A DNA stretch of 64,000 nucleotides from Rutstroemia sp. NJR-2017a BVV2 (taxonomy: Eukaryota; Ascomycota; Leotiomycetes; Helotiales; Rutstroemiaceae), in assembly GCA_002946415.1 (NCBI GenBank), contig NJPS01000074.1, positions 124,001 to 188,000 on the forward strand. Direction: 5' to 3'. Shown piece after piece: positions 9,983 through 20,083 of the stretch. The notes below the pieces were generated by a model. The model was not told where the DNA came from. It did no database searches and saw only the letters and a program-made list of their open reading frames with translations. How positions within the stretch are numbered: position 1 is the first letter of the stretch; every line of letters begins with the position of its first letter. The translations under genes were made by a program, and so were the position numbers.

Positions 9983-11132
9983 TCAGTTGCGGAAGGGACG
10001 AGATAACTCAACCACGGCTTTTTCGATTATTTCATCCCCAATCTATACAACAAAACGAGACAGATATTATAACAGCAAACAATCTAAGGTTATCAAACAC
10101 AACCAAAATTTCAATTTCCAGACCCAAATGAACGCCCTAAAGAAACGCCAATAACTCACCCACTTGATATGCAATGCAATCTTCACACGGAGCCGCACGT
10201 CCATGGATGCCGCAACAAGTAATGGCCTTCCCATCCTCCAGAACCATCGCTTCATCAAAGACTCATGTTGGACATGCCATCAGAGATATTTGAACGTCCA
10301 CTCCTGCGTTCTTCTCCGCCAGTGCTCTGGTCGCGACGTCTTGTGGTTCCTTCTCGCGAACGTCTTCTTGCTCTATCCCCTCCATCTCCAGCAGTGGCAG
10401 CAGTGGAAGATTTCTTTCTCGGCCTTTTCTCCGCGGCCTTAGCAGACGACGACTTCTTGATGTCAATTGCTTTATGTGCATTATATGCAGGTGGGGCACC
10501 TCTCGAGTCGCTGTCAGTGGATGATATGCTCTCTTGAGCTTTATGACTTCGACGTGTTTTGCTGGTCGATAGAATTCTACGGGAACCCCCTTCTTCTGGG
10601 TCTTCTCCAGTTACGGCTCTGCCATTTCCCTTCCGTGCCTTGGCTCTCGTCTCTTCGTCTGTTGAATATGGGAAAATTCCCTGCTCACCACCACTGGAGA
10701 TGGATGGGTAGCTTCCAGAATTAGATCCATTGCAGTCCTATTATCTTGATTGGTTTGCGCTGGTATATCATCTGCTGTCAAGGTACGACTTCGTCGTGGT
10801 GCATTACTCGAACCATCAGACTGCCTTAAGCCCTCTGTGATTTGTGAACGATGTACTCCATTCTCATCGCGATTGCCATGAGGTCTGCGCTTTATTTTTT
10901 CACCGTTTGCGCCTTGAGTGTAGTGTTTGCTTGTAACGTACGTTTTAACTACCTTGTTATTTTCGTCGAGTCGTCCTTCAGGGTCAAGCATTAGTACAGA
11001 TTCGCCTCCAACATTTTGTAATGAATATGTCCGAATTTCATCACCATCCGCGTCATATTTTCCCTTGGGATGGGGCTCCAGCACGTCCCGTCCGTCAACT
11101 TGCTTCTTTCGGTACCGTGTGCCAACAGCCAT
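9983..11132 (-). CDS. Basic low-complexity protein with C-terminal Cys motif; frame interrupted twice
   Basis: The frame starts at 11132 (MAVGTRYRKKQVDGRDVLEP) and is coherent to about 10745. Coding character then shifts to another frame from about 10740 to 10265, through GSYPSISSGGEQG, KARKGNGRAVTGEDPEEGG and a Lys/Arg/Ser-rich stretch. It then returns to the first frame at about 10256 with DEAMVLEDGKAITCCGIHG and APCEDCIAYQ. A probable last intron (GTGGGT donor after AYQ, TATAG acceptor) leads to a final exon ending in RPFRN and a TGA at 9983. No canonical introns explain the two frame changes, which cancel each other. They may be small indels, assembly errors or unusually short introns. 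The cysteine cluster CCx9Cx2C could bind metal (inference). No family is recognised. Confidence 0.5.
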
Positions 11133-13337
11133 CTTGACAGTAATTAATGCGAGTGGAGATAGGTAGAAGAGGGAGGCTGGGAAATTGAAGACACTGAATC
11201 GATTACTTCAGTAAATTAAGCCAAGGAAATGCTGAGCGAGATTGAGAGTTAACTGGTTCAATCAGTCTCAGATGGATGGATTGAATGCTGTGATGTTTTG
11301 ATGCCCCTTTGAAACTGTCGGCAATCTTATATTTGTACTCAATCCCAGGTATGCCATGTGACATTCAAACTAAACACTCGTTATATTTGGAGTGCTACAT
11401 GGTCGTTTGTGGGTGTCAAACTGTCAATACTGTGACAGGCGGTAGAATATCAGGCAGAAGTATACAAAAAGGTCCTATCCTCATAGGTGATGCGGCCCCC
11501 CTTCTAAAACCGGGAGGCATCCGTTATCACAACTCTTGATGCGACTAAATGAAGGAATGGCTCTCCATATTTGATAGATGGCGCGGCCAGAGACCGCTGA
11601 CCGAATCTTGCTGTGAGCTTCAACGAAAGCTTGTACTTTGGGCATAGTGAAGGTTTTCTTGCACAAACCAAGTGCCTAGAGATGTCGAGGCATATGATTT
11701 TCCGACAAGCACATTCAGTTGAGTAAGACAAACGTTCAACGATCTATACATTCGACAGCCATACAGTGATCACACAACCATCCTCCCGAATCAAGCTGTA
11801 GCGAGGGTGGATCCTCTCCTTTCTATTTTGCAGTTTCTATAATATGGTTTCCTGTTTATTCCCCGCTCAACCAGAAATCTAACCCGTTTGGTGGATACTG
11901 CCAACGATACGGAAATAAGTCACATATTCTGGTACGACCTACTCCATAACCACTCTGAACTAAGCAGCTCAGGGCATTGACTTGATAGCCGTTACTTTCT
12001 TCATGTGGAAAATGGTTTGTAGACGAATTCCTTACCAGGCTAACTGAAAGTCGGGGCCGTCAGGCTTGACGCTCTTGGAAACAATATTACATCGATGAGT
12101 AGCACTAGGTCTCGTTACCATCTATTCCCATTACTAACGAACGAACTGTGAGACTTAACATTGCGGTCCATAAGTACGGTCAAGCCCAAGATAAAAGTCG
12201 TATGTTTGCGTCATCCGGGGTGGATCTCGGAGAGCATGGCTACGCCCGAGCCGTAGGAGCCAGGCACCTGGGGCCTTGGATAATGAATAGGCCTAGGAAG
12301 GCTACCGACCGCGTGTATTGCTACAGCGAATAGTGCTACCTACTCCGGTAGTCTCCGCGATGACATTGGATACATAGATAGCCAGCCTCTTCGGCTAAGA
12401 AGAAACCGGCCGATTTGGGACAATACGTCGCAGCTGATTACTGTTGTCCAACCAATCTAAGATATTATAATCTTTTCATTGCGCACATACCTTTTTGGGT
12501 ATAATTGCCGGCTTGTTATTTCTGCATCGGAGAGCCAGCATGAGGCCACACATCAGCTTTATAAATCTGACACCGACTTCAAATCCATTCATGCCTATAT
12601 TGACCTCTTCAAGCAATACCTAGCATAGAAAAATAATGACTAATCGTACTGCAATGAACGATTCGTGTGGAATAACAAAAACCTAAATCAGGTGTAAGCG
12701 TAATCTAGTCCAAGTAGCGATGAGGAAGCCAACATGAGGAAAGGCCCCCCGCAGTCCGCCTGAATTCACCACTGGATGCACCAAACGGGATGGCCTGGCA
12801 TGTGGAAAGCACCGATTGATACTGTACGAAGATTGATCCCGATGAGGATCTCTGTGAATAGGCTTCAACGAATCGAGTGGGTCACGCAGATACAGTACCA
12901 ACACAAGTGAGTGGTCGGCAAATTGGCCTCTCCCGAACTTGTTGTGTTGCTAAGATCTGTGAATCAAGCTCGCGCTCTTCGCGTTCGACTTGTCTGTTCT
13001 GTGGCGCAAAAAGTGGCGCAGAAAGTGGCTCAAAATTGCCTTGAACTTCAACTTTGGGTGGTGTTTCTTCTGCAACACCGACCGAGAAAAGCATAGTTGT
13101 GCTCTTCTCAGTGTGACCCAACTTGCGGAGATGGCACTCCCATCGGTGTTCCCCGGCAATGACATTCGTTTTGTCACTATCACGACTGTTGCTGATAAGA
13201 ATGCGATAAACCCCATTCTTCAACACCCGATAACTACCCCGAGCTTCCCCTCGACGCCCTCCATACAGTAGCCAGCGAGCAGATACCATCTCAGTCTCTC
13301 AGATACTCACAATCTCACAATCCTCATAGCCGGAGTC
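11133..13337. other. Intergenic region, 2.2 kb
   Basis: No supported gene. Candidate frames (11309-11539, 12148-12333, 12882-13289) lack coding composition. Around 13000-13035 there are three imperfect copies of an AGTGGCGCA(A/G)A unit. The promoter of the oxygenase gene lies in the last few hundred bases. Confidence 0.5.
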
Positions 13338-14507
13338 ATGGCGGCAGTATCCACCACCAAGTCGGCAGATCCTAGCGCCTACTCTTCATTGACCGCAGCC
13401 CACGAAGTCCAAGAGTATCTACGCTCCCGCCTCGAAACCACATCTGGACCTCCATCTATTCGAACCATCCCCATAATCGATCTCACGCCATCATTCTCCG
13501 CCAACCGGTCCGACCGCCAGGCTGTCGCCGACAAAATCAATGAAGCCTGTACCACGATTGGATTCTTCTATATCACCGGCCATGGGATTCCTCAAAGCGT
13601 TTGCGACAATGTATTCAAGCTAGCAGAGCGCTTCTTCAATCATCTACCGCAGGCCGAGAAAGATGCTATTCATATGAAACATTCAGATCACTTCCGTGGG
13701 TATGAGCCACCTTCGTACTCTTCGGTGAACAACTTCACGAGCAAGGAGACGAAGGAAGCGTTCAATTGGGGGTATGAAGCTGGCCTAGATCCTACCGGTG
13801 GAGATGGAAAGTATGTGGAGCTGGATGGGACGTCTGTGGGTGGTAAAAATCAGTGGCCCAAGGAGGAGAATATACCAGGCTTCTACGAGGGTATTGCGGA
13901 TTACTATGGAAGGGTGAGCCAAACTACAATTCCTCTTAATATTTCAGTTTTCTAACTTCCCTCCCAGGTCTTGCATCTATGCCGACATTTGTTCCGACTA
14001 TTCGCTCTTTCGCTGGCCCTTCCAGAAGACTACTTCGAACCTCTTGTCACTCATCCGGGAGGAATTGGACGACTTATCAAATACCGACCCAGCTCAAACC
14101 CGAAACCATTGTCAGAAATAGACGAGAATGAAGAGATTGGTCTAGGCGCACACACAGATTATGAATGTTTCACCCTACTTCTACAAGATTCTACACCTGG
14201 TCTAGAAGTGCTAAGTCCAGACGGGCGATGGATCAATGCTCAACCTGTGGATGGTGGGATTGTGGTTAATGTTGCTGACTTCCTGATGAGATGGACCAAC
14301 TCCAAGTACAAGAGTACGATTCATAGAGTGGTGAATAGGACTAACAAAGAGAGGTACAGTGTACCGCTTTTCTTCTCGATCAATTATGATGAGAAGGTTG
14401 AGACATTGCCTTCTTGTGTCGATGAGCAGCACCCGTCAAAATATCCTCCGATTACTGCGGGCAGATATGTACTAGATCGTCTAGCTATGACAGTTGGGAA
14501 ATATTGA
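13338..14507 (+). CDS. 2-oxoglutarate/Fe(II)-dependent dioxygenase (isopenicillin N synthase-like)
   Basis: Two exons, 13338-13913 and 13968-14507, give 371 residues; the 54-nt intron has GTGAGC and CCCAG ends. An N-terminal DIOX_N-type region contains IPIIDLTPSF and the conserved GFFYITGHGIP. The C-terminal jelly-roll carries the Fe(II) ligands His254 and Asp256 (AHTDYE) and His311 (STIHRVVN), and the 2-oxoglutarate binding pair Arg321-x-Ser323 (RYS). All key residues are present, so the enzyme should be active. The substrate cannot be told from sequence. It is convergent with an FAD-linked oxidase 185 bp away and lies near a methyltransferase relic, which suggests a small specialised-metabolism neighbourhood. 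Confidence 0.93.
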
Positions 14508-14691
14508 ATATAGCAGAGTTGATTGGTGCAATTATACCCAGACATATTCCCTTTGAACCTAAGCAATGAAGTTCTCTCTCAATAGCATTCCTTCTACTAT
14601 ACAGGTTTAAGTACATGCGTATGTCTTGAGTTTTATCTTGGTTGTAGCTTGCTTCTAGATCTATGAACGCCTTCGCACAACTCTTTTGCTA

Positions 14692-16425
14692 TTAGACATT
14701 AACCGTCTGTGGATTCATGAAAACCAAATGCGGATCGACTGCCCGCTTGATTTGCGACAGCCTTTCATAGTTGAAAAGCCAGTACCGCTCATGAGCATCT
14801 GCGGCGCTCAAACTGGGATCCGCGTAATTGTAGTACATTCCCAAGGTGGCATTACTCTCCGCTTCCTCAATAGCTCCAACAATGTTATTGAGAAAATCAA
14901 AACCCTCTGGCGTCGGAAACACGCCTGAGATGACTCCAGCTGCGAGTTGCCATTCGAATATCTGATTACGGTGTGCGTAGGAGGTTTCTTTAACAGGGAC
15001 TTGAGGAACGACAGATGTTGGCCCGCCTTGGGCTGCTACGATTATTTGCCAGGACTGCGGGTGTTAGCCATGTCCATGAAGTTAATCGCGGAATGTCTTA
15101 CCAAGCTGGTGTTAAATGCCGTATTGTAGATTTTGTTTATCCATGCATCGACTCCAGCTGATGTAAGATCATTTGTCATGAGACTCTTTGTAAACTAGCA
15201 AGGTGTTAGTTGTTTCTCATTGATCTCGACGGCCCTTTCTTACGAAATCGCTATGCTGTATTCACAGTTAGCAAAGTTAACTTCACAGGGAAAGGCGTGC
15301 AAGCTTACCATAGTGAAATTGAACGGCACTTCTATTCCCTGCCCAGTACCCCAATTGCTATATAGATCATTGTTGTTCGCGTAAGCTAAGGAGTCCAGCC
15401 AGCCCACCGATTTTGCAACCACATTCGCTTCATCTAGATCCCCTACGCCCACAAGAGAAGCGAGAAAGGGTGCAATCGCAACACCGAAATCCGCTTGGCT
15501 CCCATGATAGGCACCCTCGAACAAGAACAAAAGACGAGTCGCATCATACTTAAAAACCACAACGCGGATGTTCATCTCCCTCGGAATCTGGGGTGTCGTG
15601 TGTCCAGCAGCATAATTCTGGAAAGCCGTCCAGCCAGTCAATGCTTGCGTGCGGTTCCAGAGATATCCGTAGTAGAATAGAATGTTCTCTTCCGGGGCTG
15701 GAATAGTCCGAAAAGTGAAGCTCGTCACGATACCGTATGACATACCAGCCCCTCGCAGTGCCCAGAATAGGTCTGAATTTTTGGTTTCAGAGGTTTGTAC
15801 AACGCTTGAATTGGCCAGGACGATCTCGGCTCCGGCCAGGAAGTCTAACATCATACCATATGTGTGCGAAGAGTATCCCTGGCCGCCGTGGAGGACATGA
15901 CCTCCTACACCCACGCTTGATCTTGTCAGCGCCGTCTTTAAAGCTGTACAGAGTTTCCTACCTCGGACAGATACCATGCGCAATAGCCCGACCTCCATCA
16001 TTGTAGATCGACAATGCCATATTGCCCAACCTCGCACCAGGACCAACAGTAGCTATATTCGTTGTTTTATCAAGTTCAACATCATCAAAATACCTCAAGT
16101 CAATGACTAGATGTCCATCTTCACCTCCAATACTATGGGACGCGTAGCTATGTCCTCCAGATTTCGGATTCACTTTTATTCCGAGTTTTGCTGCGCACGA
16201 TACTGCGGCTTGAACTTGCGGAACTGTCCTGGGAATAGCGAACGCGGATGGAGTGTAGTTGAGACGGGTGTTGTAGGGAATTATATCTTCGATCCATGCT
16301 GAACTTCCTGGAATGTCTTGCGGTACTTTTGATGCTGACAAACAGTGTACAATCCGGCTCGAGGACGTAGACGCGGCTCTCGCCATGGCGCATGTCAGGA
16401 GGATTGGTAGGATTGAAAAGATCAT
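14692..16425 (-). CDS. Secreted FAD-linked oxidase, berberine-bridge-enzyme type
   Basis: Five exons on the minus strand, 16425-15962, 15915-15309, 15255-15244, 15194-15102 and 15054-14692, encode 512 residues. Exon 3 is a 12-nt micro-exon encoding HSDF. A signal peptide (MIFSILPILLTCAMARA) is followed by a PP-loop FAD domain. SGGHSYASHS carries the His for covalent 8-alpha attachment, and HGICPSVGVGGH carries the Cys for a second, 6-S-cysteinyl bond, so flavin linkage may be bicovalent. The C-terminus has the BBE motif YWLFNYERLSQIKRAVDP. Such enzymes oxidise alcohols, sugars or alkaloid-like intermediates with O2; the substrate here is unknown. First-intron acceptor choice (CAAG at 15916 versus 6 nt earlier) changes two residues; I chose the version matching CPSVGVGG. 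Confidence 0.92.
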
Positions 16426-17481
16426 AGCTACAGTGAAACCGATGCAGAGGATTACTGGAGATTTGGTACTACTCCAGCTCCGGTTATATACTCCACACCC
16501 TCTTTACCGTTAATCAGCACGATTCCAATCTTCTCGTCACTCTCATCTAGATTATGCATAACTGGGAAACTATTGCGCCACATTAACCTAGTGAGCCTCG
16601 TGTAAAGACGATAATGCGGGGTCTAGTTGATCAATGACATGGAGTTCAAGCCACTGCACTTAGGGCTTACTTATCGAATTGGGCATTTCGCGACCGCGGG
16701 GCCATTGTAGGTTCGGGGACTTATCTCTTTTGGAACTGTGTATTCTGGAGAAAGGATTTCCCTTACTCCCAAAAAATGGAATTATATATTAACAATCTAC
16801 TTTTTCATGTCCCTGGGTCACGGATTCGCTGTCCCGGTAGCAGTCTCCATCAAAACCGACCCTTTCACATCCTACCATACACTTCGGTTGTGGACACCGA
16901 ATCCGTGGGACGAGCATGCACTCGTACAACCACAACCAACGCCTCTCGCGGAAGCTAACCCGGAAGCGAGGGGTAAGAGGGCTGGCTAAACACGGACCCT
17001 GTCTCTACCCCCGTCAACTGCGCTCGCGATGCTCCTTTGGCACAACCGACGCTCTCAATCAGGGTGCGTCTCCGACCCTGGGAACCGGGACCAGTATCAA
17101 GCAGTCCTCACTAGCTGCCCACGCTCTCATAAGTCATAACACGCTCCAACAATCCAATCCAATATTAGAAGACTTCAAGTAGTCAACTAGTTAATCTTCT
17201 AGTAGACTTTATCCTTAGTACTTTCTAAATAGTATTAGTTTATACTAACTTATTAGAACTAAACCTAGTAGTTTAGCTCTCTTCACAAATAATATTTGAA
17301 AAGATACAATTTGATTTCTTCGAATTTCTTGATTCTGGTCTTGGACGTTAAGAATTCTTGAAGAAATCTATATATATAGAGAAATAATTACTAGAGAAAG
17401 GTTCCTATTTCTTGTAAGTATATAACTTCTTGGTCTTAGTAACCTAATAACTGATCAAAGTTTCTAGTACGAACAATTACT
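16426..17481. other. Intergenic region with GC-rich then AT-rich segments
   Basis: The first part is the promoter of the FAD oxidase. A GC-rich segment (about 16800-17110) is followed by an AT-rich segment (17160-17470) full of CTAGT/TTAGTA-like words, a composition seen in relics of mutated repeats. No gene is supported. Confidence 0.45.
16484..16490 (-). promoter_or_regulatory. TATA box of the FAD oxidase gene
   Basis: TATATAA on the minus strand, about 60 bp upstream of the ATG at 16425. Confidence 0.5.
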
Positions 17482-17751
17482 ATGACGACTCTCGTAGCAA
17501 CATCGACAGCAATTACAATTATTTGTCCTCGGCCTAGTGGATATATCGATCCAGCTATCCTAAAAGCAAGAGGTGTACAACATATTCTCTCCGAATTATT
17601 TATAATTGGAGTACTGGGTTTATGTATAATCATGGCAGCTGTTGTGGTGGGTCTAGTGGTAGCGGAGAAGAGATATCACGCCCTTCTGAAGAAGATACAA
17701 CTTAAGAGAGACTCCGGACAAAGATTGGAAAGCGCTATTAGCTCAGTATAA
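17482..17751 (+). CDS. Possible small single-pass membrane protein, 89 aa
   Basis: An ATG-started 89-codon ORF. It has a strong hydrophobic helix at about residues 38-60 (LFIIGVLGLCIIMAAVVVGL) followed by a basic, Lys-rich tail. The N-terminal part is also moderately hydrophobic. No family is recognised. The clear helix plus positive-inside tail favours a real protein, but the AT-rich context and neighbouring gene relic leave doubt. Confidence 0.35.
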   Translation: MTTLVATSTAITIICPRPSGYIDPAILKARGVQHILSELFIIGVLGLCIIMAAVVVGLVVAEKRYHALLKKIQLKRDSGQRLESAISSV

Positions 17752-17944
17752 ACGGAGAAGAAGTATGATTATAGGAGTGTGCATTGGACGGCGAAGTTTA
17801 GTGGGGATGTAGTAGTGGACAGGTAGGGCGTATAGGGGGATTCCTGGAATTATGAGGGGTTTGTAGGGCTGGGATATATAAATACTAGTGAGGGGGTGGT
17901 GTATTGTTTATAAGTTGCTAGTAGGCTTTCAGGGGCAAGTTTAA

Positions 17945-18939
17945 GGAAAGAGAAATCTAACCCCGTTTCCACCTTCCCATCTCGCGCATGATGTTTTAGA
18001 TCTAGGATGCGGGACCGGAATGTGGGCGATGTGAGTCCTGGATCCCTTGAAATCATGCTATTCCATATCTTACGAATCCATAGCGACTTCGCGGATGCCC
18101 ACGAAGAAGCTTCCGTTAAAGGCATCGACCTTTCTCCCATCCAACCCGTGATGGTCCCGCCAAACTGCACCTTCGAGGTCGACGACTATAACCAAGAATT
18201 CCTCGACGAGGACAAATACGATTTGGTTCACCAGCGAGAACTCCTCGCTACGGTTCCAGATTGGTTGGTCTTCTACAAGAAAATCTTCAAGTCTTTAAAA
18301 CTTGGCGGGTGGCTCAATATTAAGGAGCTGGATGGGAGTGATCCTTCATATTACTCTGCTGCCAATGATGATTTGCCGCTGCCGAGGGGCAATCCAGCGA
18401 GGGATTCGAATGAATATGGGAATAAGGCAGTGAGGATGATGGGTTTGGATCTGGATGGAACACCGAAGATCGAAGGGTGGTTGAAGAAAGCGGGGTATGT
18501 GAATATTAAGGTAGGTGCTGTGACAGCTTTCTTGGAACGAGTTTGGAACTTACAATTCTGCGAAGGTCGAGATTAAAAAGATACCAATTGGACCATGGAT
18601 GGAAGATAAAGAGTGGCAAGAGATTGGGAAGTGGAATTTGGTCAAGCTGCAGAAGGGAATCAGTGATTATATCATGAGGCCTTACACGATGTTGCTTGGG
18701 TACGTTTCATGAGAGTTTTATTATGGCGATGGAAACTAACGACATGTTGCAGTTGGACTACTGAGGAGGTAAACATATTCATTGATAAGCTGAATGTTGT
18801 CATGAAAGACACCTCACTGAAACTGTACTACCATATGTAAGACTTACGCACTATGCTTTATCTCTTTTGAAGTGTTATTGACCTCACTAGGTATCTCATT
18901 GCCGCTCAAAAACCTCCAAATGTGTTAGCCCAACGATGA
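17945..18939 (+). pseudogene. Class I SAM methyltransferase relic (LaeA/UMTA-like), 5' truncated
   Basis: The core and C-terminus of a small-molecule methyltransferase are present. Motif I is VLDLGCGTGMWAI, and VHQRELLATVPDW and ELDGSDPSYYS follow. Introns are still intact: 18031-18083, 18511-18565, 18700-18752 and 18837-18890. The coding end is ...YHMYLIAAQKPPNVLAQR with a TGA at 18937-18939. However, a TAA lies in frame directly before the first recognisable codons (GKRNLTPF, from 17945), and nothing upstream encodes the roughly 80-100 N-terminal residues that family members normally have. It is therefore most likely a 5'-truncated pseudogene; an undetected upstream exon is the alternative. 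The intact splice sites argue that decay is recent. Confidence 0.8.
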
Positions 18940-19078
18940 GCCGCTAGATATTCGTTCATACCATTCTATAGATACTTTCAAATGGATGGAACCTCACATA
19001 GGAGCATGCTGTGAGTGCAGAAGTTTACGCACAATTAGCATGAGATTTACATATATGATCTTGCAGGAGTTTAACAAC

Positions 19079-19249
19079 CACCAGGGGGTGCACTAACTAT
19101 CCGACCAACTTCAAACTTCGATATTCTCAATATCCAAAACTCATTTAAACAATCAGATATAATTATATTTAAATATATATTAGTTTATAATATTCAAATA
19201 TTACTTGAACAATTAGAAGTTGGTCAGGTAGTTAGTACACCCCCTCGTG
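19079..19249 (+). mobile_element. MITE copy 1 (171 bp), CACCAG termini
   Basis: A 171-bp AT-rich element bounded by inverted repeats of about 30 bp. The left end is CACCAGGGGGTGCACTAACT. The right end, reverse-complemented, begins CACGAGGGGGTGTACTAACT, and both continue with GACCAACTTC. The 3-bp sequence AAC directly flanks both ends (19076-19078 and 19250-19252), a probable target-site duplication. It has no coding capacity. A second copy with the same structure lies in the opposite orientation at 58257-58438. Confidence 0.88.
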
Positions 19250-20083
19250 AACGGGCCTTGCTAAGGGGTGCAACAATCAGTGATGGGAGTAGTGTACGGC
19301 CGTATTACGGTGGCTGATATAGGCCTTCTAATATATACATACGTACATATTATCAGATTTGATACCACTGGGGATATACTAGAATACCGGAATTTAGGAT
19401 GGAATGTAGAATAATTGCCTGAGGACTTGCAGATTCGCTTCACAATTGCCTAGTTAGGAAGTTCAAATTCCTGGAAGGTCTGGAATGTATTACATTCTAG
19501 TATATTAGTATACGGCTAGTATTAGTGATATCGAATCTAATACATATCACCAGGAATATATCCTCAATAATCCATACGTATCACTATAGTGGGGCGTATA
19601 CAAAATACTGAAAATACTAGTCCCATCACTGGCAACAATTCTTAGACCTACCCTGAAATATCAAATGCTGACTATATCTTTCTTTTCCAAGTAATAAGCA
19701 TCTCTAGTTATGAAATATGCTGTGAGTTGAATATTGAGCTACCCCCTTCAATTTGTAGCTGTTGAATGACCCTCCTCAACCTTCGTCCTCAACTTCCACC
19801 TCATTATCCTTTCCACTGTCACTATCTAACCATTTATTTCTACTTTCTTCGGTGTAGTTTTTAGTATCGTCATGATGATTAGTGCTGCCGCGCACGACCT
19901 CATTTGGATTTACGTCCACTACTGCCAGCATTACGAGAGAGTAGCGTTAGGTAGACTTTCACCAAGGCGTGACTCAGACCCATGTTAGTCGAGAGTGAAA
20001 AGAGATAAAGTCGGTTATCACTTCGACCGGGATAATGTCAACAACACAAAATATTCATACATCATTACCATTCTATAGTTACA
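19250..20083. other. AT-rich intergenic region
   Basis: AT-rich DNA with many TATA/ATTA words between the MITE and the 3' end of the next minus-strand gene. No gene is supported. Confidence 0.5.

Noticed and set aside
12882..13289. 135-codon minus-strand frame upstream of the oxygenase
   Set aside because: No coherent composition, and it lies in the oxygenase promoter region; part of it is the GTGGCGCA repeat.
15240..16046. Long minus-strand frame (268 codons) as an independent gene
   Set aside because: It is the second exon of the FAD oxidase read through into introns at both ends.
19455..19480. tRNA B-box-like GTTCAAATTCC
   Set aside because: No matching A box, anticodon arm or acceptor stem could be formed around it.
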